Origin: Brachynemurus nebulosus
Taxonomy: Eukaryota; Arthropoda; Insecta; Neuroptera; Myrmeleontidae
Length of the DNA stretch: 64,000 bases
NCBI GenBank assembly: GCA_035578155.1
Contig: JAPWDM010000017.1
Coordinates: forward strand, 1,698,001 to 1,762,000
Direction of reading: 5' to 3'
Shown: positions 25,020 to 38,616 of the stretch, in pieces
Layout of the letters: every line of letters begins with the position of its first letter
How positions within the stretch are numbered: the first letter of the stretch is position 1
Made by a program: the position numbers and the translations under genes
The notes under the pieces: model-generated
Told to the model about the DNA's origin: nothing
The model's input: the letters and a program-made list of their open reading frames with translations, nothing else
The model's database searches: none

Positions 25020-26204
25020 CGGAAAAATATTTTGAATCGATTTTGAAAATTTTTTCACTAATAATTAATAATGTTAACAATTTAGACCATTTCAAATGGA
25101 TTTAAGGTATTTTATGTGAGGTCAAGGTTTTCGGGACCTAAAAAGGCCAGAAATTAATTAACCAATCGATTTTAAAAATTTTTTCACAGTTAGTAAGTTA
25201 AAATATTTGAATTAATTAATTAAATGATGTCCGCAAGAAGCTTCCGGACTGCCATCAGTTATATGAGATCCATAGAACCCTTTTCTTACTGTTAGAGTAC
25301 TAGACTTGTATGAGTTTCGCCAGGATTTACTGATCCCATAATTGTAAAAAATAAACTAAACGACCAATTTTAAAAATTTCTTCACTGTTACAGAGCTAAA
25401 CTATTTTAGATAGATTTAGAATACATTATGTAAGGTCCGCCAGGGTCCACAGGACCCAAAAGTGTCAAAAATAAACTAACTGATCGATTTTGAAAATTTT
25501 TTCACTGTTACAGAGCTAAACTATTTTAGATAAATATCGATTACGTTATGTAAGGTCCGCCTGGGTCCATAGGACCCAAAAGTGTCAAAAATAAACTGCC
25601 TGATCGATTTTGAAAATTTTTTCACTGTTACAGAGCTAAACTATTTTAGATAAATATAGATTACGTTATGTAAGGTCTGCCAGGGTCCATGGGATCCAAA
25701 AGTGTCAAAAATAAACTAACCGACCGATTTTGAAAATTTTTTCACTGTTGGGGAACTAAGCTATTTTAGATAGACATACATTACGTTATTTAGGGTCCGC
25801 CAGGGTCCATGGGACCCAAAAGTGGTAAAAATAAACTAACCGACCGATTTTGAAAATTTTTTCACTGTTACAGAGCTAAACTATTTTAGATAAATATAGA
25901 TTACGTTATGTAAAGTCTGCCAGGGTCCATCGGATCCAAAAGTGTCAAAAATAAGCTAACCGACCGATTTTGAAAATTTTTTCACTGTTGGGGAGCTAAG
26001 CTATTTTAGATACATATAGATTACGTTATGTAAGGTCTGACAGTGTCAGTAGGACCTAAAAGTGTCAAAAATAAAATAACTGACCGATTTTGAAACTTTT
26101 TTACTATTACCGAGGTAAACTATTTTAGATAGGTACAGGTTGTGTTATCTGAGATCCACAACTGTCCTGCGGATGGAAATGCGTAGAATGCTACACAACG
26201 GGTT

Positions 26205-26298
<94 letters not shown>

Positions 26299-26600
26299 CA
26301 TAAAGTTCGCCTAGAATATACGGTCGAGCTGATTTTTTAATGAGGTCCACCGGGATTTTGTAGATCCGAAAACGCCAGTAATAAGCTATCGAACCGATGC
26401 TAAAAAATTTCTCACTGCTAGAGAACTAAATTATTTTATGTGGATACAACTATGCTGCACAAAATTCGTTCGGGTTCTTGGGTCCCCAAAAATACCAAAA
26501 CTAATTACCCAGCCGATTTTAAAAATTCTTTTACTCTTAGAAAGCTAAAGTATTTTAAATAGGTACAGGTCTTAGATGAGATCCGCCAGTGCCCAAGATT
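25020..26600 (+). repeat. 120-bp tandem satellite array
   Basis: Between about 25370 and 26110, successive units align with an exact 120-bp period (the word cagggtcca starts at 25441, 25681, 25801 and 25921; a cctgggtcc variant at 25561). Each unit reads roughly gaccgattttgaaaattttt, cactgttacagagctaaac, attacgttatgtaaggtc. Outer units (25020-25370, 26300-26600) are more diverged. A (TA)n tract interrupts it at 26208-26296. Related arrays lie at 33388-36590 and 54041-54327 (minus) and 50530-51050 (plus). Confidence 0.92.
26208..26296. repeat. (TA)n microsatellite within the satellite array
   Basis: Pure TA dinucleotides replacing part of a satellite unit. Confidence 0.98.
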
Positions 26601-26671
26601 TGGAAATTGGCTATGTTATGCAGATGCTGCGACAGGGGTATTGTTATTAATATAAATTACATTTAACCATA

Positions 26672-27830
<1,159 letters not shown>

Positions 27831-28130
27831 TAAAAATACACAGGTACTTATCGATATCGAAAATTTTCGATGGTGGATGTCTCATATTGGGGGAATAATA
27901 ACAAAAGAAGGATGCAAAGAGCAAATTATTAAAAAATTAAATTCGTTAAAAAGGATCCTTATCTTCAGATAATGTGAAAAAAAGTCAGTAGGAATAATAA
28001 TCATGTTAGGCGTAATTCTAATAATAAATGAGAGGAAACCAAAACTGAATATTATTTTCTAAATTTTAAAGTTTTCAAAATTGTCGAAAATTTTTTAACC
28101 GGTTACACGCATTAAATTACGACCGTAATG

Positions 28131-28133
<3 letters not shown>

Positions 28134-28224
<91 letters not shown>

Positions 28225-28415
28225 CTCTTAGTATTTCCAATATATTTAAGAAAATTGAAAAAAAGTCCAAGTTTCGGGGGTGAATTTCACCCCCTTAAAC
28301 CGCTTATGGACACGAACAAAATATGACTTGTGATTAGTTTTAATAGCATCTGTAATTTACAAAGTTTCAAAAAATTTTGAGACATACAGTTGGATAGCTT
28401 TCCTTGTAAGATAAT
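28134..28415 (+). repeat. (TA)n tract joined to a solo arm of the foldback element
   Basis: Pure TA from 28134 to 28223, then an arm matching 23213-23408 (ccccttaaaccgcttatgg; acagttggatagctttccttg). It abuts the microsatellite directly and lacks the opposite arm. Confidence 0.8.
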
Positions 28416-29657
28416 TTTTGTTAAAATAAATCAATTACTGGAATACTGTCAGTTTCCAGTGTTTTACCTTATTCTTATAGATGATATAAACATTTGTTTG
28501 CAGACACATATCACTTATAGTTCAGTTTTTAAAATTGGAACATTGGCGACAAAAAATTTTGACGAGATATTATAAAATGAAATTTCGCCAACTACCCATT
28601 CTTCCTTTGCATGTAATAATTTGAAGTAATAAAACAAAATATAAAAACCAGTTGAAACGTTGATAAATAACATTTTTTTTTAAAAATAAGTGGGAAATAT
28701 ACATAGCTATGCAAATTAAGCTTTTCAGCAATAAATTTTACAGTGACTTGTACGTACATACTATTATATTTTTACTGTGTTCATGCTGATACACATGCTA
28801 AGTATGATCACTAGCTGTCAGTTGGTCAGCTAGTGTCGTAAACGTGGCTATATAGTTAGTTGTATGTCTCTAATAACGTTATCGAAACGATATATTTTGG
28901 TCCGTACAAACATAAATAGTTAGTGGTGTGGGTGCTGGCGCTGGGAAGAAATTATACGACGCAACGATCCAATATGGAGATCCACGCCACATTATGTACA
29001 TACATATTATGTATATAGAAATGTAGAATTTGAAATGGACATACGAACGGCACTAGTAGCAGATGTGGACTTGTCACCAACTTGTTTGTAATGGTCCATA
29101 CACATTTATACGCTTCGACACATAAATCAATTGTGTAATGTAACGTATACTATGTAGTCGTCTAGGAACATATGAGAATATGTTGACAACGAGGTAAAAA
29201 TTTACTATTGAAAATTATATTTATTTCTGTTTCAGACTAAACGACATAAGCGACATTTTTCCATTCCTGTTTATACGGGATTATGAAAAATTTATTTATA
29301 TATCCTGCAGAAAATACTCTAGAAAATATTAAATCAACATTCGAAAAACAAACAGAAAAGGGAGAACTTAGCATTCCCACTGTTTGAATGATTTTATATG
29401 TTTTATGATGTACTTGGGAAATTTTAATTCCTTCGAGTTGATTAGAATGATTTTAAAATATTTAATTCATAACACTTTTATTACCAAATCAGTTAGGTTT
29501 ATTAGAAGGCCTAAAACTATTGTTTCACTTTACTAAAAATTGAAATTGTATGTTAACAAAGAAAAAACAGCACAATGGCGGAAACATCGAGAAAATACAA
29601 ATTAATACTACAAGAGTATTTATAAGTTTCACTGACTTCTACTAACATCACTGTCAG
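28416..29657. other. Intergenic DNA, low repeat content
   Basis: The 28740-29200 part has higher GC and no match elsewhere in the window, so it may be unique or regulatory sequence. No coding frame supported. Confidence 0.35.
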
Positions 29658-29742
29658 CAGTTATAAAGATTTTCAAGCTCTCGAGTGCGTTTTACGTCTG
29701 AGGCTAAAACATACGAAGTATCTCGAATATTTCTCTGAACAG
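29658..29742 (+). CDS. Possible internal exon, family not recognised
   Basis: A perfect branch-point word tactaac (29639-29645) lies 12 bp before the acceptor tcactgtcag. An open block then reads SYKDFQALECVLRLRLKHTK and YLEYFSEQ, ending at CAG|gtagta. GC content rises within the block relative to both sides. Only about 28 codons are involved, so chance is possible; the protein is not recognised and no partner exons were found. Confidence 0.3.
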
Positions 29743-30264
29743 GTAGTATATTCTTAAGATATTTTACTAATTTTATATTAAAAAATCGATTTTTTTTTAT
29801 TTAGTACTAAAGGTATTTCCCCTTAAATGTACTTTTACATGTAACAAAAATTTCACATAATAGATTGGAAAGTTTTTTGTTGACTTGATTTTGAGAAAAA
29901 AATTTTAATATATTATTTCATAAAAATTACTCGGACATTCAAAAAATAATATATGTATGATGACTGCCCGGTCATCTAGTAGAAAAAATTAAAAGTAGTA
30001 AGTAATTTCTGTAGTAATAGTCTACTAGACGATAATAATACAAAAATATAAAAAAAATGTAGAACGTAAGTTTAAATAGTAAGAATACATAAAAATGCAT
30101 TTTATTTAAAAATAATCAAGAAATATCTTTTATTTTATTAATTTAAAATAATTACTTTTAACCTATTTTTAGGTTAGTAGACGACGTGTGACGTCATATA
30201 ACTCAAATAACATTTCTGATTTATTCATTGTGGAAAATATTGCTTTTAAATAAAATTAAGTTTG
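29743..30264. other. AT-rich intergenic DNA
   Basis: Nothing coding seen. Confidence 0.35.
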
Positions 30265-31138
30265 TTAAGGGGAGGGTAAGGTTAATTCGTACAAAAAAGG
30301 CATGTTTTTGTTATTTTTTTGTGACGACACAGTTAAAATCTCTTTATTAAAACCAACGGTACATTAAAGTATGACATTCGAAGAATATTGATAAAATTTT
30401 CACGAAGAAATATTAAAAAATACAGTAATGGCAGCAATTATTCGGACGTGTCTCGGAAAAAAAAGTAGAATTGCCGTGTCCCTCATAACTTAGTGCTGGA
30501 TCATCCGAAATAAAAAAATGAAGGTTAATTCGTTAGATAATAGTTTTCCTCAGGTAACGCTGGGAGGGTTTTTCGAGATTTCAATTTTTCACTTTTTTGG
30601 AACACTTAGAAAGGAAAAACACGATTTTTTGCGAAAAAAATCGGCTAATTTGTTACTATAAGATAAAAATTTTAACAAATTTGAAAAAAACTCTCCAGCG
30701 TTACCTCGTAAATTATGTACAGAAATGTGTTCAAAATTTCAAAATGATTGGTGCTGTAGTTTTGAAGTTATGAGGGGCACCGACTTTGAAAACGTGAGTT
30801 ATGGGGAAAAGGCTTTAAAGTTTTGAACACTTAAAAATTTTTGTATAAAACTGATATAGAATACTTACTGCTAAACTAAATTTTGTACTCTACACTGACA
30901 AAATATACAGTACAGGTATAAACACTTTTATACCCTATAATAGAACCGAGAGAGAGAGATAGATATATATAGAGAGCGAAACATCTGCCAGGTAACAACA
31001 AAAATACTTGTAACTTCGTCAGTTTTGCTCCAATCAACTTGAAATTTTGAGACAATATTCTTGAGATACTATGCATTCAGTTAAAAAAATAAAAAAAAGC
31101 AAAAAAAAAATTATTTTAATACCTTACGCTGCCCTTAA
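30265..31138. mobile_element. TTAA-flanked TIR element
   Basis: TTAA at each edge (30265-30268 and 31135-31138) encloses inverted ends ggggagggtaaggt and, inverted, gggcagcgtaaggt (12 of 14 identical). TTAA is the piggyBac target, but the terminal bases are G rather than the usual C and no transposase is seen, so piggyBac affiliation is tentative. Confidence 0.6.
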
Positions 31139-33387
31139 GCAATATAGCACTAATTTTCCATAATTTGATATTCTTCTTCTTCTTGCGGGTGGCGGGATCT
31201 TGTCAGCGCATGCACTGATTCCTAGTGGAATATTGTGCAATAATACGATTTGATATTACGATGATAGCGAGTTTTTCGTTGCCACAAATCCCGATTTTTG
31301 TTCTGTAAAAAGTTCAGATTCAAAACTACGCTACGCAACATTGGTAATAAAGTCTCCCGCTCATATTCTCAAACAATCAATTACATACAGGACATAAAAC
31401 TTTAAGTTTTTGCTTCGTGTAAATAAAATGACGTTATTAATTTTATTTGAGAGCTGGCAACAATTTCATAGTGTTTTGGTGGCTAAGGTCTCGGATTATT
31501 TTTGAAATTAGTCAAGTAGCCTATTGTTAGAATAAGATTTATAGTTTAGACTACATAAGATTTCTGCTGAAAAACGGAAGTGATTGTCAGTGGTTTAACT
31601 TCCTAGTGTAAAGTTGAATTTGTTTAAATGTGATTTAAAAGCTGAAATGGTCACTGAAAAATCGGGCAAAAGTATATTAGTCATTATATAATTTTATAGA
31701 AACATCAAGTTAAAACTACATTCTCTCTAATAGACGTAACGCAGGCACCATGTCATCATGGGGATTACTTTATTTTAATATCGTTTATTGAGATGGAAAG
31801 TGTTTCTCTGTTTTTATTCAAACAACAATCAAGATATCCTTGCTCTCTTTGGATAAACTTTTTATAAAACAAAAAATTGTAGATTTGTATTTAAACGAAC
31901 ATTCTTAATTCTTATTCACTAATCATTTTTCAATGGTAACTTATTATGCGATACTGACTTAAAACGAACATCAGCCATTTGGTTATTTAAATTTCGGTTG
32001 TTTATTTTACTGTGTGGAAAAAAATAAATTAGGCATATAAATGTATAATATGTAAATATTAACTTTAATACGAAAATCGAAACTAAATTTAAATAAATAT
32101 AAATTCTAAAATACCACCTACTGCGTTCATTGAGCTTCAAGCTGACTATTCTACGGCGGTATTACTATACAGTTCCGGATAACATGACTAAATAAATAAC
32201 ATTATTACGCTATGTATATAAATAACCTGAAAATAAATAAAAAAAAAGTAAAAAAATAAAAAGAAAATGGAAAGAACAAAACATACCGCACGAATCAAAT
32301 CACAAATTTTATCTATTCACATGGAACTTTTAAATTGCTCTCACATGATCAGCTTGCTGGTAGCTAGGCTATAGCTCGCAGCTAGTTGAAGCTCTGTGTT
32401 CGCTGCCAACTTACTTCTGTGTGTGGGTGTGTGTGTGTTTGTATATTGTATATCCACCCATTCAATTTTTCATTTCATACGCTCATGCTATCGTAAACTT
32501 TCTTAGTCTATTATTGCCATATGTCTTTTTATTTAACTCAAAACAACATACGGGGTGTATTTTCGTATAAAATATTATACTATACATATATACTATACAA
32601 TCAACCAAGTAGATGATCATTCAACTTGCTACAAGGCTGTATATGAAAGAGTTTGTCAATATTTTATAATGTTTTTGTAATGTAATGTGTTAGTTTTCAA
32701 CTTTTTTATTCATTATATTGGCATACAAAGTCTTCCTAAGTGTATTTTAAACCTCTTTTTTTTTTTAGAATTATCCTTATTAAACCTATTCTTTGCTAAA
32801 AGCGTGGTCCAAAATATTTGTCATGATGAATTCCTAGTTCACGATAAGTAACAATATGTAACAATAATGAGGGTCTTGCCATCGCTCTTTAGACTTCTTG
32901 TCTAACAAAGATCACACACATCATTATTTCTAAATTCTGCTTACTCAGGTTTACAAAAGTGGCAATTAGAACTAGAGTTTCGAAGGTATGTGCCAACAGT
33001 TAACTTCTTAGAGGTTATACTAATATTCTTCTGGAATTGCAGAATGTAACTTTACGATAGGTCACTTAGAGTAACAAGTCCATGAACTAACCAGTGGCCA
33101 TGGCTGTTTGGTTGATTAATACCGTTTTAGTAAATTCAGATAATTTTGCCCTCGTTTCTACATTATACACACACAAAAAAAAAAAAAAAAAAAAAACATT
33201 GAAAAGTAACACCTAATACTGAAAATATTTTTAAGCCTACAAAAATACCAATCATGATTTTATAATTTAGCGTTCTAGGCCAGTGCAAAAATCATTGTTA
33301 GAATTTTTGATTTGCTTTCATTTCTCGATAATTTTTATGTTATCCCAATGAATAACAGAAAAAAGAAATACCTCTATGCATGTTAAA
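31139..33387. other. Intergenic DNA with (GT)n
   Basis: A short (GT)n lies at 32417-32441 and an A-run at 33175-33197. The segment 32330-32420 is GC-richer, unique in the window and has a splice-donor-like word on the minus strand (agaagtaagt). No gene can be supported. Confidence 0.35.
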
Positions 33388-33573
33388 TTTCCCTGTCGCA
33401 GCATCTGCATAACATAGCGAATTTCCAAATATTGGGCACTAGCGGATCTCATCTTAGACCTGTCCCCATTTAAGATAGTTTAGCTTTCTAAGAGTAAATA
33501 ATTTTTAAAAGCGCTGGGTAATTTATTTTTGGTACTTTTGGGACCCAAGGACCCGAACGGACTTTGTACAGTA

Positions 33574-34366
33574 CACGGAGAGAAAATTCCTATAAAAATT
33601 ACTGTGCTCAGCACTACAATCGACGTGTAAAAGACGAACATATTAAATTCTGTAAGGTAAAAATATAAAGATTATAATTAATCATAAAAAATTTAAAGGA
33701 TGGAATGTTCTTTTCGTAATATTATCTCCGTAAAATTTGTAAAACAGCACAGTAAAAAGTTCCATTACCGACAAAAAAATAATTTTTAATTGTGTTTATT
33801 AAAAAAATTTCCATGCTAACATGCTAATAATAGAAAGAAAAAAAAACAGAAAGAAGGTTGGTTTTGTTGGGATCGCTGTAATGAAATGTACCTCAATCAG
33901 CGAGTTACATGGGTTACATGCGAACCATATAGGTGTGGACTGTGGAAGAAACTTTGTCAGACAGCTCCCACCAAGCACCTTGATGCAGCTTAGTAGTCAG
34001 TTGCTTTTACACTCTCTTAGGATGATGTCATCGTTTAATTCATCTTTTTGTTATTTACCTATCTTTAGTATATGTATTAGTACAATATATTGTTGGCAAT
34101 CATTTTTCTATACATGTTTTTACAGGTACAGTGCAACCAATATAAGGTCGCGAGTCAGATGCGCAAATGAAAGAGTACGACAACAAGAATTAAACTATAA
34201 TATACATGCATAAGAGTGTGATAAAAGTTGTGTTAGCACCACATTAAATTTTACCATGCTAGCACATATTTTTTATTTTGGTCGTCGATCGCGCACGGAT
34301 TATAGGGGAGCATAGTAATTTTTCTGAAATTTTCTCTACAAAAATTATAGGATTTTTCTCTCCGTG
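33574..34366. mobile_element. TA-flanked MITE, long form
   Basis: The ends cacggagagaaaattccta and its inverse (aggatttttctctccgtg) are bordered by TA (33572-33573, 34367-34368). It sits inside a family A satellite unit. Uninterrupted versions of that unit near 26430-26480 and 54205-54235 show the pre-insertion site with a single TA or equivalent. The 130-codon frame inside (33821-34213) has no recognisable domain. Confidence 0.8.
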
Positions 34367-35119
34367 TATAGTTGCTATCCATCTAAAATAATTTAGCTTC
34401 CTAGCAGTGAGAAAATTTTCAGAATCGGTTCGGTAGCTTATTTCTGGTGTTTCCGGATCTGCAAGGTCCCGGTGGACCTCACTAAAAAATCAGATCGACT
34501 GTATATTCTGAGCGGACCTTATGTAATATAACCTATATTTATGTATATCTAGGTTATTTTTCCTTTTTAACAGTGCAAGCATTTTCAAAACCCATTGTGT
34601 AGTCTTCTTTAACGCATTTCCATCCGCAGGACAGTTGTGGATCTCAGATAACACAACCTGTACCTATCTAATATAGTTTACCTTTGCAATAGTGAAAAAA
34701 ATTTCTAAATCGGTCAGTTATTTTATTTTTGACACTTTTGGGTCCCATTGAAACTGTCGTAACGTAATTGCATAACGTAATCTATATCTATCTAAAATAG
34801 TGTAGCTCTCTAACAGAGAAAAAATTTTCAAATTCGGTCGGTTAGTTTATTTTTGGCCCTTTTAAAATCCCAGGACCCTGGCCGACCTCATACAACATAT
34901 AAGCTATATCAATCTAAAATAGTTTACAACTGTAAAAGTGAATGGGACAGTGGTCCCATGGATCCTGGCGGACCTTAGATAACGTAATTTATATCTATCT
35001 AAAATAGTTTATCTTTCTAACAGTGAAAAAATTTTCAAAATTGGTCGGTTAGTTTATTTTTGGTTCTTTTAAGATCCTAGGACCCTGGCCGACCTCATAC
35101 AATACAAGCTATATCCATC

Positions 35120-36210
35120 GGGAAAACCCTGGCACGAAAGTTACTTATAATCAGAATCAATTGTTTATAATTAGCTTTGTTTCAATTTATTCCACCTAAA
35201 AATTACCTTTAAATAATTTGCACTCTCCGGAAAAATGAAAAACCAAATAAAATACCAAATCTAAGAAGACATATACTCCTGGCAGGAAACTTTTATTTTC
35301 ATTCAAAAAATTATTTAGACAGCTTCCTTTTAATTTGTACCATCCAGAAAGCCCAAAATTTTCATTTGCACCCCCGTCGAAAATGAAAAAAATGACATTT
35401 TCGTGACGTAGCGTATTTAAAATAATAATATGCCCTTTTGATAAATAAACATACATTATACTTTCTAATTTAAAATTTACGCGCAAAAATTAACCCAAAA
35501 TTGTTACCTATTTATGATCTTTGTTTATATTTAAATTTTATAATTATAAATTCCTAAAATTTTTTAACCTATAAGTTACACATTTATACCGTATAAATAT
35601 TATTATTATTATAGTAAAAATATAAGTTGACATTATAAACAAATTAAAAGAACAGAAACATTTGAATTTTGGCGGGGTAGTTGCGTAACTATAAGTAACC
35701 CTAGTTTTTACAAATTCTACGGGGGTGCAAATGAAAAATATATTTTTTTTGAATGGTATAAATCAAAAGAAAAAAGCCGATATCGTTTTTTTTTTATGAA
35801 TATCGAAAATTTTCGTGTCAGATTACGGTTTTTCCACCGCACATGCCCAGAAGTTATGATCAATTTGACAGTTGGGCTACGCCACGAAAATGTAATTTTT
35901 CTCATTTTCTACGGGGGTGCAAATGAAAATTTCGGAATAGTACAAATTAAGAGAAAGGTGTCTAAATAATTTTTTTAATAAAAATCAAAAGGTTTCCTGC
36001 CAGCAGTATTGTAAAGAAATAACAATATGTATGTCCATTTAATGCCAGCGTTTTTTTTTAAAATTCGCTATTTTATTTGTTTTTTTCATTTTTCCGGGGG
36101 GGGGGGGAAATTATTTAAAGGTAATTTTTACGTGGGACAAATTGAAACAAATCTAATTATGAATAACTGATTCTGAAAATAAGTAACTTTCGTGCCAGGG
36201 TCTACTCAGT
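35120..36210. mobile_element. Long-TIR element nested in satellite
   Basis: Inverted ends ccctggcacgaaagttact (35127) and agtaactttcgtgccaggg (36182-36200), with homology extending about 110 bp inwards (aattacctttaaataattt pairs with aaattatttaaaggtaatt). The 12-mer gctatatccatc is present on both flanks (35108-35119, 36211-36222), consistent with a target duplication. An internal word, gggggtgcaaatgaaaa, occurs three times in both orientations. No protein. Confidence 0.7.
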
Positions 36211-36590
36211 GCTATATCCATCTAAATTAGTCTACCTCTCTAACAGTGAAAAATTTTTCAAAATCATCTAGAATAATTTTAGTGAAAAGTTTACCTCTCT
36301 AACAGAAAAAATGGGTCCTAGGGATCTCATATAACCTATGGCGGTCCGTGAGGTTCTTGCGGACATCATTTAATAACTTACTTAATTCAAATACTTTAAC
36401 GTACTAACGGTGAAATAATTTTCAAAATCGATTGGGTAGTTAATTTTTGGCGTTTTTACATCCCCAATACCCTGATGGATCTCATATAAGATACCTTAAA
36501 TCCATTTAAAATTGTTTAACTTTCTAACATTAATGATTATTTGTGAAAAAACTTTAAAAATCGATCCAGTTCTTTAAAATTTTTTTCCAG

Positions 36591-37720
36591 GCATACAAAC
36601 CTATTGTCATTTCTTTATAATATTTAATAATTAGGTATTGTTTTATATAATTAGGTATATACGAAACTGGAAGTTGTTTGATCCGAAAAATATCGGATAC
36701 GTATTAATAATATTCAATAAAAAAAATATCTTCATTACATATGCTTAACAAATCTCGTTAATTTTAATTTAAAAAAATAAGTCAGAGATATAGTACGGGA
36801 GGTACTGGCGCATGAGTACCGAAAACTATTCCACCTCAATTTTTTTATGCGATCCTGTTGACATTGCCCTACTGATGATATAAATGCATGTTGCCAGGGG
36901 GCAACCCGGGGCCATATTGCTTAAACCGGAAGTTGTTTAAACAATTGCAAGGAATTGTCATTTTTTAACCGGACAAATTTTTTTTATATTCTTTATTGAA
37001 ATACAAATAAAAAAGGTCCTATGACTTTTTACGATAAAGTTAATAGTTTTCGAGATATGAATTTTTAAAAGTTCGAAAAATCTCAAATTTGGGTACTTTT
37101 GACCCATGAAAAATATATTAAAAAAAATAATAAAATATAAATAATATTTTTTTAAATTCTTTATACAATAGTTAATAATATCCTTAATAGAGATTTAAAA
37201 AAAATTCATTGTTTATACCTGTTTTTTAATTGTTAATTTCGCGCCTTCACAAGCATGCGTCCCCTACCTTTAAAATACCTTTAAGTATTTTTTCAACCGG
37301 ACAAATTTTTTTTATATTCTTTATTGAAATACAAACAAAAAAGGTCCTATGACTTTTCACGATCAAGTTAATATTTTTAGAGATATGAATTTTTAAAGGT
37401 TCGAAAAATATTGAATCTTAAAAACTTAAAAATTTGTCAGGGAAAAACCGGTACTTTTTAGTGGCAGCACTGTTAACATCATTAGCATCATTAATTGGTG
37501 AATCAGTTAGCGTCATTTTGTCACTGAATTTAGCAAATTTAGTGTCAAGCACAGATATGTGTCAAGTCTATCTGTCTATGCATATTTGTATAATTTATTA
37601 ATTATTCTGTTATTAATGCTGCTGTTGTAATATTAACAGGTAAACATTGATATTTTTATAAGTTTTCTTTTCTTACAGAAATATTAACAAAAAAGTATCT
37701 ATATGTATATTTATTTTACA
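36591..37720. other. Repeat-like DNA with a 336-bp-spaced direct repeat
   Basis: The block at 36967-37075 (accggacaaattttttttat; aaggtcctatgactttt) recurs at 37299-37407. A GC-richer patch lies at 36885-36945. Leads directly into a hAT-like N-terminal fragment. Confidence 0.55.
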
Positions 37721-37798
37721 ATGGCTACGCCTCCAAAAAAAATTAAACGTATTCCAAAATTTAACAATGAATGGCTGTCGATAAAAAACTTGGGTTAG
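37721..37798 (+). pseudogene. hAT/ZMYM-type transposase N-terminal fragment
   Basis: A 25-codon frame, MATPPKKIKRIPKFNNEWLS then IKNLG and stop, is preceded by an acceptor-like tttcttacag at 37670-37679. A basic start followed by a KF-x-x-EWL segment is typical of N-termini of hAT-derived BED/SCAN-type proteins in animals. Nothing of the BED finger or dimerisation domain follows, so it is a truncated relic. Confidence 0.45.
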
Positions 37799-38164
37799 AA
37801 AAATTTCGGATACAAAATGTTTATATTACCTAGTATTCTGTAATGCCAAACATTTTAAAAAGAAAATCATTAAAATCGGACCAGTAGTTTTGTTTTTATA
37901 GCTAAAAAGAGTTGTTGAGATATTTCAAAATAAAATACTAACAAAATTAATTTTTTTGTCCTCGTCGGGAATTTTTAAAAACTGGCAACCATAGTTAACA
38001 TTTATATCCAAACAAAGAAATATTAATGACACTAGGAGTTGGGAACCGATAAGTAGGAAATATAGAATCGTTTAAGTATAAGACGTAAATAAAGGATCAA
38101 AATACTGCATTCAACAAAAATTGTAATATATATAGGTATATGTATTTCTTTAACCAAGTAAAAA

Positions 38165-38264
38165 AACATTAAATGCGAGGTGAATTTAAATTGAAAAAAA
38201 ATCATTCTATTAATTATATTTTTTGTTATCAGAGGTTTCTTTCAGAAATAACTTCATTATAGTA
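38165..38264 (-). repeat. Inverted fragment of the 18400-19622 element
   Basis: Matches 18440-18560 on the opposite strand (aggtgaatttaaattgaaaa; cagaggtttctttcagaaat). It ends directly at a (TA)n tract. Confidence 0.75.
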
Positions 38265-38265
38265 A

Positions 38266-38314
<49 letters not shown>

Positions 38315-38356
38315 AATATTATATATAGTAAGTATATATGAATATTTATATATACT

Positions 38357-38437
<81 letters not shown>
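38265..38437. repeat. Compound (TA)n microsatellite
   Basis: Two TA tracts separated by a small palindromic spacer (agtaagtatatatgaata and inverse). Confidence 0.95.
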
Positions 38438-38438
<1 letters not shown>

Positions 38439-38616
38439 TTTTTTTTTTTCAGAAATAACTTCAGTTTAGTAAGATAGATATTACTTTTATGATTGTTGAT
38501 TAATTTTATTATAACAGCAAAAAATAAAATATATTTGACCTGTTTCAATGTATTAATTACTTTATTGAGGAAATAAAAATTTATTCACATTTTTAACTTT
38601 TTTTGTTTATGTATAA

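Larger units (their letters stand above)
33388..36590 (-). mobile_element. Family A array, minus strand, twice interrupted
   Basis: Starts with the inverted terminal word (ccctgtcgcagcatctgcat) and continues into diverged 120-bp units (aacagtgaaaaaattttcaa; atctatctaaaatagttt). Two elements are nested in it, at 33574-34366 and 35120-36210. The array is more diverged than the one at 25370-26110. Confidence 0.8.

Noticed and set aside
25020..26600. CRISPR array
   Set aside because: Units are contiguous 120-bp repeats with no unique spacers, in eukaryotic DNA.
33821..34213. 130-codon frame
   Set aside because: Interior of a TA-flanked MITE; composition and lack of motifs suggest chance.
35196..35486. 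96-codon minus-strand frame
   Set aside because: Within a long-TIR element whose other arm does not keep the frame.
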